Shown: positions 7,645 to 17,626 of the stretch, in pieces
Numbering within the stretch: the stretch's first letter is position 1
Layout: the number at the start of each line of letters is the position of its first letter
DNA from: UBA4416 sp943362175
Lineage (GTDB): Bacteria > Bacteroidota > Bacteroidia > B-17B0 > Aurantibacillaceae
Reading direction: 5' to 3'
DNA length: 64,000 nucleotides
Assembly: GCA_943362175.1 (NCBI GenBank)
Contig: CALRIU020000024.1
Span: 1 to 64,000, forward strand
Notes under the pieces: generated by a model
Databases searched by the model: none
What the model was told of the DNA's origin: nothing
The model's input: the letters and a program-made list of their open reading frames with translations, nothing else
Made by a program: the position numbers and the translations under genes

Positions 7645-10600
7645 ATGAAGAACATTTACACGCTTCTTTTATGTCTTTTGGCATGTTTCCAGATGCAGTC
7701 GCAATCCGACAATTGCTCGGGCGCGGTGTTATTAACGATAGGTAACTGCGTTACGGGCAGTCCCGGTGCTACCCAGAATTTGCCGGGCTGCGTGGGCAAT
7801 GCCGATGATGATGCCTGGTACCGCTTTGTGGCTACCAATACATCCCACCAGATCTCCGTTACAGGCTCGGCAGGTTACGATCCGGTGATCCAGCTGCTTT
7901 CCGGGGGCAGCTGCGGTAGCTTAACGTCTTTGAATTGTGTGGACAATACTTTTATGGGAGGTGTGGAAACCATCAATGCCACCGGCTTAACGGTTGGTGT
8001 AACCTATTATTTACGGATCTATGATTATTACACAGGTACCAGCGCAGGCACCTTTACGACCTGTGTCAACCTGCCTCCTGCCGCACCGGCCAATAATAAC
8101 TGTGGCACTGCCACAGCGCTGACTGTAAACGGAAGCTGCGTGAACACCGCTGCCACATCGTATGGCGCCACGCAATCCATGACGGGCTGCTCGGGCACCG
8201 CCGACGATGATGTGTGGTTTATGTTCACGGCTAACAACTATACGCAAACCATCCAGGTAGCCGGATCTGGGGGCATGGATGCTGTTGTGGAGTTATTTTC
8301 CGGCACCTGTGCTTCGCTCACGTCTCTGAGCTGTCAGGATGCGACCTTTTCAGGCGGCACCGAAACCATCAGTGCCACCGGCCTAGTGCCCGGCAGTACC
8401 TATTATGTAAGGGTGTATGATTATTATGCAACGGGTGGCTATCCCTTCAACATCTGTATCACCGGAGCTTCTATTGTGGTAGGCACACAGCCCAACGACG
8501 AACCCTGCAATGCCATCCAGATGCCTCCTGTGACTGCCGATTGTAATTACCTGTCCTTTTCCAATGTGGGAGCTACTTTAAGCTCTGCCACAGCGCCGAC
8601 GGGATGTACAGGAGGTACGGGCGGATTTAATGCTGCTGCGAAAGATGTATGGTTCAAGATCACCGTGCCGGCCAGTGGCAATTTATGCATTACGCCTCAA
8701 CCTAATTTAACGCCTTCCACCACGGTAATCGATGACGGAGCGATGGCTTTATACAGCGGCACCTGCGGAAGCCTGACGCAAATCGACTGTTCGGACGATG
8801 CGGATGGCGGCGGCGGCGCTCCTTATAATTATCCGGGTACCGCGAATGATTTTCAGCCTTACATCAATGCGACGGGATTAACTCCCGGCTCTACGGTATA
8901 TTTAAGGTACTGGGGCTGGGGCGGCGAAACGGGAAGCTTTGGCTTATGCGTGCAGGCGCCTACCAATGATGCCTGCGTAAATGCTTTATACATCTGCGAC
9001 CTCAACGGTTATTCCGCGTCTACCAGTCCGGCATACAGCCCCGACAGGCCTGGCACCGGCGCGGGACAAATGTATGCCAACAACGAAACTCCGGCGGGCG
9101 TCAACCAACCTGACGGGACCAATACCGGCGGTCCTTTCGGCTATTATCCTCCGAGCAATATTGCGGGTCCCTACTCTTCCCCGGCGATCGACGTGAATAT
9201 TGAGAACAATTCATGGATCCGCTTTACGGCAGGGAGCTCTACGGTTAATTTACGCGTTACTGTAGGAAACTGCTGGGTAGGAAATTACCCGAGCGGCGGT
9301 ATCCAGATGCAGATTTTTTCAGGAAGCAACTGTAATAATTTCTCACCGGTGTCGAGCTTCAAGGAAGGGTCCAATACCTTTACGGTAACGGGAACAGGCC
9401 TCACGGTAGGTAATGATTATTACCTGATGGTGGATGGCTATGCGCGCGACATCTGTAATTATACAATTCAGGCACTGGATGGTGTCGCCTTACCGGAAAT
9501 TACGGCGGTACCTGACAGCATCTGTCCCGGGCAAAACTCCTTACTGACGGCGCCTCTCGGTGCCACGGGCTATACCTGGTATCCTTCCGGTTCCACACCG
9601 GTAACCACGCGCACCATTTCTGTAAGCCCGGGAACCACGATGACCTATACCTGCATTGCCGGGGGCGTGTGTGGCCAGAAACAAACACTGACGAAAACGG
9701 TGTATGTAAAAACCGTTCCGACGGTGCTCATCAACTCGGGCAATCCGATCACGACCTGTGGCACGCAAACCCTTACCTTAACAGGAAGCGGCGCCAATAC
9801 TTATACCTGGAATACCGGGAATACAACAGGCTCATTTACAGTGGCCCCCGTCAGTAGCACGACCTATTCGGTCGTCGGGCGGGCCTCGAACGGTTGTACG
9901 AACACGGCTGTGGCGAATGTGACGGTGAATCCCCTCCCCGTCATCACCATTTCAGGAACCAACACCATTTGTATCGGGCAATCGACCACGCTCACGGCCA
10001 GCGGTGGCAGCAGCTATACCTGGACACCGGGTGGCACGGTCTCTCCAAGCATCACCATCACACCTACCACCACCACGGTGTATAGTGTGATCGGCGCCAA
10101 TGCCTTTGGCTGTACGAGAACGGCCACCACGCAGGTTGTTGTGAACGGCCTGCCAACCGTGAGTTCCACGAGTGTGACTATTTGCCGTGGTAATTCGGGA
10201 AGCATCACGGCCAGCGGCGCTTCCACCTACACCTGGAGCACAGGAGCTATCAGTAATAGCATTACGGTGAGTCCTACGGTAACAACGACCTATACCGTAA
10301 CGGGCACCAATGCCAATGGCTGTAGCAACAGCGCTGTAGGCCAGGTAGCTGTCAATGCGCTTCCTTCCATTGCCATCAACTCCGGCAATCCTGTCAGCAT
10401 CTGTAACAATCAAACGGTGACCCTGAGTGGCAGCGGCGGAATTACCTATACCTGGAGCACCGGCTCCAACGGCTCCAGTATCAATGTGTCGCCCACCTCC
10501 AACACAACGTATACGTTGATGGGCACGGCGGCTACCGGCTGTACCAACATCGCCGTGACGACGGTAACGGTCAACACCCTGCCTGCGATTACGATCACCG

Positions 10601-13600
10601 GCCCCGGAACTATATGCAACGGCAAGAGCACCGTACTTACCGGCAATGGCGGCGTGAGCTATACCTGGACTCCCGGAGGAGCGGCAACCAGTATCACCGT
10701 GAGCCCTTCCTCCAACACCGTGTATACTGTAACCGGGACGGCTGCCAACAGCTGTACCAATGCGGCGGCGACAACCGTAACGGTTAACGCCCTGCCTGCG
10801 ATCTCGGTAAATAATGCAACGGTGTGTAACGGAAGCTCCGTGTTACTTACCGCCAGTGGCAGCTCTTCTACCTATTCCTGGAGCACGGGGGCAACAAGCA
10901 GCACCATTGCACCAAATCCTTCTTCCAACACCAGCTACACGGTTACCGGCACTGCCGCCAATAGCTGTACGAATGCGGCTGTGGCCCAGGTTACCGTGAC
11001 GGCTTTGCCAACGCTTTCCGTCCCGTCTGCCACCATCTGCCAGAACTCTGCGCAGTTGCTTACCGCCAGCGGTGCCAATACTTACACCTGGTCGACATCA
11101 CAGAACGGCACATCGATTTCTGTGAGCCCGACCGTGACAACAACGTATACGGTTACCGGAACGGCTTTAAGCTCCTGCAGCAACAGCACAACGGCTACTG
11201 TGAATGTCAATGCCCTGCCACAACTCACCTCCACGCCTAATGTGGCTCCAAGCAACTGCAGCGCCGCTACAGGATCTATCACCAATGTGACGGTAAGCGG
11301 TACACCGGCTTTCTCTTATACCTGGACCAATGGCGCGACCAATGTGGGTTCTACACCAAACCTCACTAACCAACCGGCCGGAACCTATAACCTGCAGGTA
11401 AGAGACGGAAACGGTTGCATCAATAATTTCGGCCCTTACAGTATTACCAACCCGGGCGCTCCTGCCGCACCAACGGCGAATGCCACGGCTACTTCCGTCT
11501 GTGTGGGGCAAACGATTAACCTGAATGCCAACAGTGCTTCGGGCGGAACCTATACCTGGTCGGGGCCCAACAGCTTTACGACGACCACGCAAAATCCTTC
11601 TATTGCCAATGCTACCACAGCAAACGGTGGCGTATACTCGGTGTACATGACGGCTTCGGGTTGCAGCGGGCCGGCCACGAGCGTAACAGTGGCCGTGAAT
11701 GCATTGCCTGCGCCGAATGCAACAGCTACCCAAACGGCTTACTGCGTGGGTAATACGATCAGCCTCTTTGCGTCTTCGGCGACTTCTTATACCTGGACCG
11801 GACCGGGAAGTTTTTCTTCCAACAGCCAGAATCCTTCCATAACCAATGCTTCCACCCTGGCTACAGGAACCTACACGTTAAGGGTGACGAATGCCAGCGG
11901 TTGTACAGGTCTTACGACCCTCAGCCTTGCAGTGAATGCCAATCCTGTTCCGACAGCAACGGCTAATCCTTCGGCGATCTGTGCCGGCCAAACCATTAAC
12001 CTTGCTGCAGGTGGCGGCTCTTCCTATAACTGGACAGGCCCTAATGCTTACTCTAACGGTACGCAAGCACCGACCATTCCGAATGCGACCACGGCCAATG
12101 CGGGCAGCTATACGGTGGTGGTAACGGGCGCTAACAGCTGTACGGCTTCTGCTGTGACCAGCGTGAGCGTGAATGCTTTACCTTCCTTTACCTCATCGGT
12201 GAATGCGGCTAATATCTGTAACGGTGCCACGATCCAGTTCAATGCCGGCTCTTCGGCGAATGCCTATTCCTGGACGGGACCTGCCACCTTCAGTGTGACT
12301 AATAATGCCAGCCCCTTCATCAATGGTGCGGGTGTCAGCAATTCCGGAACCTATACGGTAACCGCCAACACCGGCTCCTGTACGGCTTCTCAAACGCTCG
12401 CGGTGAATGTGTATGCGCCTGTATCGCTCACGGCAACCGCTACCAGTACGGCTGTTTGCCAGGGTAGTACGTTGCAGCTTATCGGTAACGGCGGCAGCTC
12501 TTACCAGTGGACCGGGCCGGGAAGCTTTTCCTCTACCAGCCAGAGCCCGCAGATCACTAACGTTCCGGGAACTGCCTCCGGGGTGTATACGCTTTCGGTA
12601 ACGGATGTGAACAACTGCCCGGGTACAAGAACCCTCAGCATTCTCGTCAACGCCAATCCCACGGCAACGGCCAGCGCCAACCCGAACGTGATCTGTGTAG
12701 GCGGTACCATCAACCTCAACTCCGGTGGTGGAACGGCGTACAGCTGGTCGGGACCTAACGGCTATAGCAACAACACGCAAAATCCATCGATCCCGAATGC
12801 GGGCTCTGCCAATGTGGGTGATTATACCGTGACGGTGACGGATGCCAACTCCTGCTCTTCTTCGGCGATTGCTTCTGTTACCATCGTGACTTTGCCGAGC
12901 TTTACACTGAGCACAAACGGCGCGAATATCTGTTACGGTCAAACGATTCAGTTCAACGCCGGTTCCGGTCCTTTTACCTATTCATGGTCAGGGCCTAATT
13001 CTTATACCGTAGCCAATAGCACCAATCCGACAATCCCTAATGCGACTACGCTCAATTCGGGGACCTATACGGTAACGGCGTCTGCCGGATCCTGTGCGGC
13101 TTCGCAAACCCTTGCGGTGAATGTCTATCCGCAGATCATGGCAAATGCTTCTGCGGCAAGCTATGTGCTGTGTGCCGGCACGGTAGCCAACCTGAGCGGA
13201 ACAGGCGGAGGAACATACAGCTGGACCGGCCCAAACAATTTTTCGAGCACGAATCAAAATCCCCAGTTCCCATCCATACAAGCCAATGAAGCGGGGATTT
13301 ATACGTTAACGGTGACGGACAATACGACGAATTGTACAGCGATGGATACGGTACAGCTCATCGTGAACGCCGCTCCTACCCTGCTCTCCATCTCGGGTGA
13401 TTCTACCTGCTACGGACAGCAGCTAAGCCTGGCGGCTAATTTCGGAAGCGGTGTCAGTGTGAACTGGTACAGCGATGCAGCACTCACGAATCTGGTACAG
13501 GCGAACTCCAACACCTACCAAACAACACCTGTGGCAAACGGCACTTATACGTATTATGTTCAGGGTGTGATCGGTACCTGTAAGAGCAATGTGGCGATGG

Positions 13601-14151
13601 TGACGGGCAACTTCTATAACATCCAGGCCATTGCTTCCGCCGATGTATACAGCGGATCGGCGCCCCTGGCAGTGAACTTCACCGGCAGCAACAGCACGGG
13701 CGTGACCTCTACGGACAGCTTTAACTGGAACTTCGGTGATAATACGGGCTCTAACGTCATCAACCCGAACCATGTGTTTAGCTCGGAGGCCATCTATACG
13801 GTTACCTTAACGGTGACGGATCTTGAAAGCGGATGCCTCGATACGGCCACAGTTATCATTAAAGTGGAAGATGATCTCACGGTGATCGTGCCTAATGTGT
13901 TTACACCGAATGGCGATGGGGTGAACGATGCCTTCCATGTGACTATCAAAGGTGCTAAGTCGGCCGAAGGCTATATCTATAACCGCTGGGGGCAATTGTT
14001 ATTCAGCTGGGATGTGCTGAATGCTTCCTGGGATGGCATGGCTGCCAATGGCGAGAAATGCCCGGATGCGACGTATTATTACCTCATCAAAGTCATTGAT
14101 AAGAAAGACAAGGAGCATTTGTTCCCTGGTTATGCTTTGCTGATACGGTAA
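7645..14151 (+). CDS. giant Ig/PKD-repeat surface protein with type B T9SS sorting domain
   Basis: This 2168-residue protein is probably exported and attached to the cell surface. It has a signal peptide (residues 1-20, ending QSQ). The N-terminal 600 residues contain two close copies and two diverged copies of a pre-peptidase-like beta domain (DDAWYRFVATN, then DDVWFMFTANN; YYLRIYDYYTG, then YYVRVYDYYAT). Residues about 620-1190 are short Ig-like repeats of roughly 75-80 residues (TICNGKSTVLTGNGGVSYTW). Residues about 1270-1915 are a second repeat family with YTWSGPNSF and a CVGQTINL start. A PKD-like domain (FNWNFGDNTG, about residue 2030) precedes the sorting domain NVFTPNGDGVNDAFHV ... 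YNRWGQLLF ... WDG at the C terminus. This tail is the gliding motility-associated (type B) C-terminal domain handled by T9SS with PorP/SprF helpers. Adhesion is the likely role. Confidence 0.92.
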   Translation: MKNIYTLLLCLLACFQMQSQSDNCSGAVLLTIGNCVTGSPGATQNLPGCVGNADDDAWYRFVATNTSHQISVTGSAGYDPVIQLLSGGSCGSLTSLNCVDNTFMGGVETINATGLTVGVTYYLRIYDYYTGTSAGTFTTCVNLPPAAPANNNCGTATALTVNGSCVNTAATSYGATQSMTGCSGTADDDVWFMFTANNYTQTIQVAGSGGMDAVVELFSGTCASLTSLSCQDATFSGGTETISATGLVPGSTYYVRVYDYYATGGYPFNICITGASIVVGTQPNDEPCNAIQMPPVTADCNYLSFSNVGATLSSATAPTGCTGGTGGFNAAAKDVWFKITVPASGNLCITPQPNLTPSTTVIDDGAMALYSGTCGSLTQIDCSDDADGGGGAPYNYPGTANDFQPYINATGLTPGSTVYLRYWGWGGETGSFGLCVQAPTNDACVNALYICDLNGYSASTSPAYSPDRPGTGAGQMYANNETPAGVNQPDGTNTGGPFGYYPPSNIAGPYSSPAIDVNIENNSWIRFTAGSSTVNLRVTVGNCWVGNYPSGGIQMQIFSGSNCNNFSPVSSFKEGSNTFTVTGTGLTVGNDYYLMVDGYARDICNYTIQALDGVALPEITAVPDSICPGQNSLLTAPLGATGYTWYPSGSTPVTTRTISVSPGTTMTYTCIAGGVCGQKQTLTKTVYVKTVPTVLINSGNPITTCGTQTLTLTGSGANTYTWNTGNTTGSFTVAPVSSTTYSVVGRASNGCTNTAVANVTVNPLPVITISGTNTICIGQSTTLTASGGSSYTWTPGGTVSPSITITPTTTTVYSVIGANAFGCTRTATTQVVVNGLPTVSSTSVTICRGNSGSITASGASTYTWSTGAISNSITVSPTVTTTYTVTGTNANGCSNSAVGQVAVNALPSIAINSGNPVSICNNQTVTLSGSGGITYTWSTGSNGSSINVSPTSNTTYTLMGTAATGCTNIAVTTVTVNTLPAITITGPGTICNGKSTVLTGNGGVSYTWTPGGAATSITVSPSSNTVYTVTGTAANSCTNAAATTVTVNALPAISVNNATVCNGSSVLLTASGSSSTYSWSTGATSSTIAPNPSSNTSYTVTGTAANSCTNAAVAQVTVTALPTLSVPSATICQNSAQLLTASGANTYTWSTSQNGTSISVSPTVTTTYTVTGTALSSCSNSTTATVNVNALPQLTSTPNVAPSNCSAATGSITNVTVSGTPAFSYTWTNGATNVGSTPNLTNQPAGTYNLQVRDGNGCINNFGPYSITNPGAPAAPTANATATSVCVGQTINLNANSASGGTYTWSGPNSFTTTTQNPSIANATTANGGVYSVYMTASGCSGPATSVTVAVNALPAPNATATQTAYCVGNTISLFASSATSYTWTGPGSFSSNSQNPSITNASTLATGTYTLRVTNASGCTGLTTLSLAVNANPVPTATANPSAICAGQTINLAAGGGSSYNWTGPNAYSNGTQAPTIPNATTANAGSYTVVVTGANSCTASAVTSVSVNALPSFTSSVNAANICNGATIQFNAGSSANAYSWTGPATFSVTNNASPFINGAGVSNSGTYTVTANTGSCTASQTLAVNVYAPVSLTATATSTAVCQGSTLQLIGNGGSSYQWTGPGSFSSTSQSPQITNVPGTASGVYTLSVTDVNNCPGTRTLSILVNANPTATASANPNVICVGGTINLNSGGGTAYSWSGPNGYSNNTQNPSIPNAGSANVGDYTVTVTDANSCSSSAIASVTIVTLPSFTLSTNGANICYGQTIQFNAGSGPFTYSWSGPNSYTVANSTNPTIPNATTLNSGTYTVTASAGSCAASQTLAVNVYPQIMANASAASYVLCAGTVANLSGTGGGTYSWTGPNNFSSTNQNPQFPSIQANEAGIYTLTVTDNTTNCTAMDTVQLIVNAAPTLLSISGDSTCYGQQLSLAANFGSGVSVNWYSDAALTNLVQANSNTYQTTPVANGTYTYYVQGVIGTCKSNVAMVTGNFYNIQAIASADVYSGSAPLAVNFTGSNSTGVTSTDSFNWNFGDNTGSNVINPNHVFSSEAIYTVTLTVTDLESGCLDTATVIIKVEDDLTVIVPNVFTPNGDGVNDAFHVTIKGAKSAEGYIYNRWGQLLFSWDVLNASWDGMAANGEKCPDATYYYLIKVIDKKDKEHLFPGYALLIR

Positions 14152-14159
14152 GTGCCCGT

Positions 14160-14182
14160 GTGGCTTTGAGTGCCTTAGCCAC
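14160..14182 (+). terminator. hairpin of a dispersed repeat after the giant adhesin gene
   Basis: GTGGCT and AGCCAC form a perfect 6-bp stem around an 11-nt loop (ttgagtgcctt), 8 bp after the stop codon. No T run follows, so termination is only possible. The same motif recurs at 38554-38576 (GCGGCT tcgagtgcctc AGCCAC), so it is also a dispersed repeat. Confidence 0.4.
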
Positions 14183-14221
14183 CCATTGTTTATGCCCCGT
14201 TGCGGTTTGAATCAGCGGGCG

Positions 14222-14413
14222 TCATACAGCTTCACTGCTTTGTTTGTTATTGAGGTCTAAACCATTGCGTGTAAAGATCCTCAGTTGGCGATGGTGGTAA
14301 TGCGAGCGGTGTTGTCTGGTTTGAAGCAGGATCGTGGAGGTAAATTCCACACAGCCTTTGTGGATCACGCGGATGATCCTGCCTGCCTGGTTCCTGGTGA
14401 TTTCCTTTTCCAT
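14222..14413 (-). CDS. possible small protein of 63 residues
   Basis: A short reading frame starts at ATG 14413 (MEKEITRNQAGRIIRVIHKG) inside a 575-bp gap otherwise without genes. Third positions favour C and G (ATC, ACC, CTG, GGC, CAC) as in neighbouring real genes, which is the main support. The product is basic, has no signal peptide or membrane segment, and I do not recognise it. No good promoter is visible upstream. The opposite strand also has an open frame (14285-14650), but with poorer codon use. The rest of 14152-14726 shows nothing else identifiable. Confidence 0.4.
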   Translation of the reverse strand: MEKEITRNQAGRIIRVIHKGCVEFTSTILLQTRQHRSHYHHRQLRIFTRNGLDLNNKQSSEAV

Positions 14414-14726
14414 GTTGCTTCGTATTTAGTTTTAGCCGGTACACTGTCGGGAACTCTTTTCCCATTCCTGAGCTTCACGACCGTTTTTCATAGCGCCTTT
14501 CCGGCGAGGATTGGCTCCTGTTGCGGTTTTGCGGCGATGTCCCGGTATAACCATACAGGGATATGTCAAATGGGATGCCTGAGGCTGATTTATGTTTCAT
14601 TTATTCTTTTTGATTGCTATTTTTGGAGAAATCGTACTCATCCTTTATGACAAGATTTCCCTGATTACTACCGGAGCCTGATTGAAACCAGGCTTTAAAT
14701 TTTTTCACATACATCCTCAAGCCTCT

Positions 14727-15401
14727 ATGAAAACACCCTTTCTTCTCGCCATTCCTCTTATTGTGTTACAAGCCTGCTCTGAGCCTGAAGCAGAAAAACC
14801 AAAGGAGGTCCCGAAAGCCTCCAGGCTCTCGGTCGTTGATTCCCTGTTCAAAGATCTGATCATCGAAGATACTTTTTATGTGTACAGCAGCTGGGGAGGT
14901 ACTGAAAACCATCCCTTTAAAGGGACACCGATGGATAGTGTGCAGGTAGCTTCGCTCACATACCATCTGAAAACGAGCTATTCCTATTTTAAGGATGTGG
15001 GCGCCTGCTACAAATTCCCGCTCGATGCCTCCCGTTTTGCACTGATTGCGAGGGTTCCGGGTGAATATGAATCCACCGCCATCAATCTTTTCGTATTCGA
15101 TGTCGAAAAAGATTCCGTTGTTCAGACCCTGCACCTCGCGGATGTATTCGGTGACGCCGGAGAAAGCATGTCATACAGCTCCTGTATCTTCAGGGAAAAG
15201 GATCATGGCCTGAAAGTGGCTACGCAATGGCATTCGGAATACAGCCACAGCGTGGACAATGAGAACGATACAACGGTAGAGCGCTGGAACCGCTTCTGGA
15301 TCATTGACCTGGGCAAACATGCCGGCGATACGCTCCTGAAAGATTCGGCGACGATCGTCAACACCTACCCGCAAATCATTACGCGCCTTTCTCACTACTA
15401 A
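14727..15401 (+). CDS. secreted lipoprotein of unknown function
   Basis: Starting at the ATG at 14727 the protein has 224 residues and a lipoprotein signal (MKTPFLLAIPLIVLQAC) with the lipobox LQAC. An in-frame TTG 45 bp upstream would spoil this signal, so I prefer 14727. After the acidic SEPEAEKPKE spacer the body is a beta-rich domain with repeated strand-like segments (SRFALIARVPG, INLFVFDVEKDSVV). I do not recognise the family. The TPR gene starts 16 bp later, suggesting an operon. Confidence 0.78.
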   Translation: MKTPFLLAIPLIVLQACSEPEAEKPKEVPKASRLSVVDSLFKDLIIEDTFYVYSSWGGTENHPFKGTPMDSVQVASLTYHLKTSYSYFKDVGACYKFPLDASRFALIARVPGEYESTAINLFVFDVEKDSVVQTLHLADVFGDAGESMSYSSCIFREKDHGLKVATQWHSEYSHSVDNENDTTVERWNRFWIIDLGKHAGDTLLKDSATIVNTYPQIITRLSHY

Positions 15402-15417
15402 ACCAGGTTATATCTAC

Positions 15418-16287
15418 ATGAAAACTCTTTACCTTATTCTGCTTCTCCCTGCTTTGCTGATAGCAACACAGGGCTTTTCACAAAAGAAAGAACAGAAGCT
15501 CTATGAAAAGTATTATGCCGCCTTACAGGAAAGAAATTACCCGGAAGCGCTGAACCTGCTGGACAAGTTTATCCTCAAATTTCCGGAATCGAAAAGCCTG
15601 CCCGACATCTATTGTAAGAAAGCCGGTGTGCATGTCGAATTGGGTAATTTAGACAGTGCAATCGCGAGTTTGACATCGGCCTATGAGAAAGACCACAGCT
15701 TTAAGGAAGCCATACGCCTGAGAGGAAATTTGCATTACAAACAAGACAAGCTGGAAGATGCCATGACTGATTATGATCTGGCCATCCGGATCGATTCTAC
15801 ATTCGGGGATGCCTATTCCAACAAAGCTTTGGTGTACAAGAAACAAGAGCGGATGACAGATGCCTGCGAGAATTTCCAAAAAGCGCTTCAATATGGTTAT
15901 GTTGATGCGTATCACATGATCCGAAAGTATTGCGACAGCAATTCCGTCACCATGCAGCGCTACCTGCTGAAGACCCTGACGACTCACGCTCCCGACGACA
16001 GCTATGGCTACTCCGAAAAAAATCCAATTAAAATAGGTATCTCCGTTCAACGGGAGAGAATGTATCTGTCTATGCTTCGCGACAACAAGGGCGAGCCCCT
16101 GAATTATAAAAGAACGGGAAGCTGCTGTGCCTATAGGAACACCCGCAGCGCTTTTGGCATGGCCTTATGCGACCGGTACGAGGCAGTGATCGACGGCAAA
16201 GTAAAAGCACTGTATATCAGTTTTTACGACTATGAAGAGCCTAAGATCCCACAGGGCTTACAGTCTGTGAGTGAGCTTAACAAATAG
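15418..16287 (+). CDS. secreted tetratricopeptide-repeat protein
   Basis: This 289-residue protein has a signal peptide ending near residue 21 (TQGFSQ). At least four TPR-like helices follow: YYAALQERNYPEALNLLDKF, LGNLDSAIASLTSAYEK, RLRGNLHYKQDKLEDAMTDY and AYSNKALVYKKQERMTDACE. The last 90 residues are a separate region with several cysteines (GSCCAYRNTRS) and beta-like strands. TPRs usually mediate protein contacts; no enzymatic motif is visible. It follows the lipoprotein by 16 bp. The convergent phosphoesterase gene ends 5 bp after it. Confidence 0.85.
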   Translation: MKTLYLILLLPALLIATQGFSQKKEQKLYEKYYAALQERNYPEALNLLDKFILKFPESKSLPDIYCKKAGVHVELGNLDSAIASLTSAYEKDHSFKEAIRLRGNLHYKQDKLEDAMTDYDLAIRIDSTFGDAYSNKALVYKKQERMTDACENFQKALQYGYVDAYHMIRKYCDSNSVTMQRYLLKTLTTHAPDDSYGYSEKNPIKIGISVQRERMYLSMLRDNKGEPLNYKRTGSCCAYRNTRSAFGMALCDRYEAVIDGKVKALYISFYDYEEPKIPQGLQSVSELNK

Positions 16288-16292
16288 CCCGC

Positions 16293-16919
16293 TTAATAAT
16301 CAAACAACCAGGGGCCGTTTTTCAGGTGATAGCGCTCGTCCAGTACCGAGGCATTGAAATAAGTCGTGCTCTGAGATTCCAGCTTCCCATAAGCTTCGTG
16401 GATGTGTCCGCCGATGTAGTATTTGGGTTTTAGCTCCCCTACTCTTTTCAGAAGACCGGCGCAGCCTACCTCTTCGCCACGAGTCGTTTTATCGAGGATA
16501 CCGGCTACAGGGCCATGTGTCATCAGGATATCCGTTCCTTCGGGGATCAGGTCCCAATGCCTGGAAATAGCCTCGCCACGATCGCGGTTGAAAGCCCAGT
16601 TGAAAAAGGTCGGTGTTACCGGCGATCCCCAGATGCGGATGCCTTCGATTGTAATACCGCTGTCGCATAAATAAATGACATTTTCAGGAATGATCTCCTT
16701 TATTTTTTCAGGTGATGTTCTTTCAAAATAGAAATCGTGGTTACCGGCGATGAAGATCTTATAACGGTAATCCAGGTTTTTGAACCAGTCCAGGAAAGCC
16801 AGGATCTCCTGCTCCTCTCCTCTTTTGCTGATATCGCCTGCATGCAGGATCATGTCTGCCTCAGGGAGTTTCAGCTTGTCGTGCTGACTGTGGGTATCTG
16901 CGATGGCAACGATTCTCAT
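16293..16919 (-). CDS. calcineurin-like metallophosphoesterase
   Basis: This 208-residue protein has the full set of metal ligands of the calcineurin-like phosphoesterases: ADTHSQHDKL (D-x-H, residues 7-9), LHAGDISKRGE (GD, about 26-33), AGNHDFYFE (GNHD, about 58-61), THGPV (about 134) and GGHIHEAYG (GHxH, about 175). It should be a cytosolic phosphatase or phosphodiesterase acting through two metal ions. The length suits the small UPF0046/MPPED-like group. The natural substrate cannot be told from sequence. Confidence 0.93.
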   Translation of the reverse strand: MRIVAIADTHSQHDKLKLPEADMILHAGDISKRGEEQEILAFLDWFKNLDYRYKIFIAGNHDFYFERTSPEKIKEIIPENVIYLCDSGITIEGIRIWGSPVTPTFFNWAFNRDRGEAISRHWDLIPEGTDILMTHGPVAGILDKTTRGEEVGCAGLLKRVGELKPKYYIGGHIHEAYGKLESQSTTYFNASVLDERYHLKNGPWLFDY

Positions 16920-17028
16920 GGCTTATAAAAATCGTAAGGTAAATATTTTTTACCTGCTTTCTTTTTGCTTGACCAAAAAGAAACAAAAAAGTCAAGGCAA
17001 AACGATCCCTGCCCGCTCTTTTAATTTT

Positions 17029-17140
17029 TAAGATTCGCCAACCGAAAGAGAACTAAAGCTCTTTCGGGCTCATCTAAAAAAATAAAATTCACAGCTCATC
17101 GCCATTGCGTTTTGCCCGGCCTGGCGCTTTTACTAATGAT
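17029..17140 (+). repeat. dispersed intergenic repeat (inverted partner at 33540-33640)
   Basis: The stretch around AAAGAGAACTAAAGCTCTTT (an imperfect inverted repeat), followed by TCAT, an A-rich run and AAAATTCACAGC, then GC-rich ...TTTTGCCcGG, recurs in reverse orientation at 33540-33640 with many small differences. It lies in the gene-free interval 16920-17246, which otherwise shows only A/T-rich sequence. Confidence 0.6.
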
Positions 17141-17246
17141 GGTTGATTTGAATTTAATAGGATTGTTTTGTTAGCCTCAAGACTTTCAGATAATTTGAAT
17201 TCAAAAGGCCTGAGAAAATACGCTTATTTATTCTTTTGATACAAAC

Positions 17247-17609
17247 CTAGAACCTCACCTGGTACACGTCCATGTTATTCCGTGGAATGTTCCGGGATTC
17301 GAAGCCGCCGTCGAAAGGAATGTTTTCGATCAGGTCGAACATGGTGCAGCCCTTGCTGAGTCCTTCAAAGATCAGCGTAAAGCCCTTCCCGTCGCTGAGC
17401 GTCCATTGCGGCGCAAAGGAAATATTGAAAGCTGTGATAAGCTTTGCTTTTCTGCCCGAGCCATGCTCCAGCAGGTAGGTCGACGGCCAGATGCGGTAGG
17501 CATCTTCGGTTCCGCAATGGCAATGCACGATCGTCTGGCGCTCCTCGCTTTCGAGTGGCTTGATCTGCGTTGTGACTTCTTCTTTGGTTATTTCCTGTGT
17601 ATCCGGCAT
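17247..17609 (-). CDS. uncharacterised 120-residue cytosolic protein
   Basis: I do not recognise this protein. It has no signal peptide. A CHCG motif (VHCHCGTEDAYRIWPSTYL) is followed by beta strands (KAKLITAFNISFAPQW, KGFTLIFEGLSKGC) and an end rich in N, P and R. The strands suggest a small beta barrel. The start is set at ATG 17609, because the alternative TTG at 17621 lies inside a TATCTTTG promoter box (17619-17626) and could not be on the message. It appears monocistronic. Confidence 0.7.
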   Translation of the reverse strand: MPDTQEITKEEVTTQIKPLESEERQTIVHCHCGTEDAYRIWPSTYLLEHGSGRKAKLITAFNISFAPQWTLSDGKGFTLIFEGLSKGCTMFDLIENIPFDGGFESRNIPRNNMDVYQVRF

Positions 17610-17618
17610 AGCGTCCTG

Positions 17619-17626
17619 CAAAGATA
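17619..17626 (-). promoter_or_regulatory. -7 box 9 nt before the start of the 120-residue protein gene
   Basis: The minus strand reads TATCTTTG, an exact match to TAnnTTTG. Transcription should start within a few nucleotides of the ATG at 17609, giving an almost leaderless message. No TTG is visible at the -33 distance. Confidence 0.5.

Noticed and set aside
12193..12942. 249-residue reading frame on the minus strand
   Set aside because: It is antisense to the repetitive adhesin gene. Its length comes from the strong codon bias of the sense strand.
14285..14650. 121-residue plus-strand frame in the gap after the giant adhesin gene
   Set aside because: It has poor codon use and no promoter, and the opposite-strand 63-residue frame is the better candidate.
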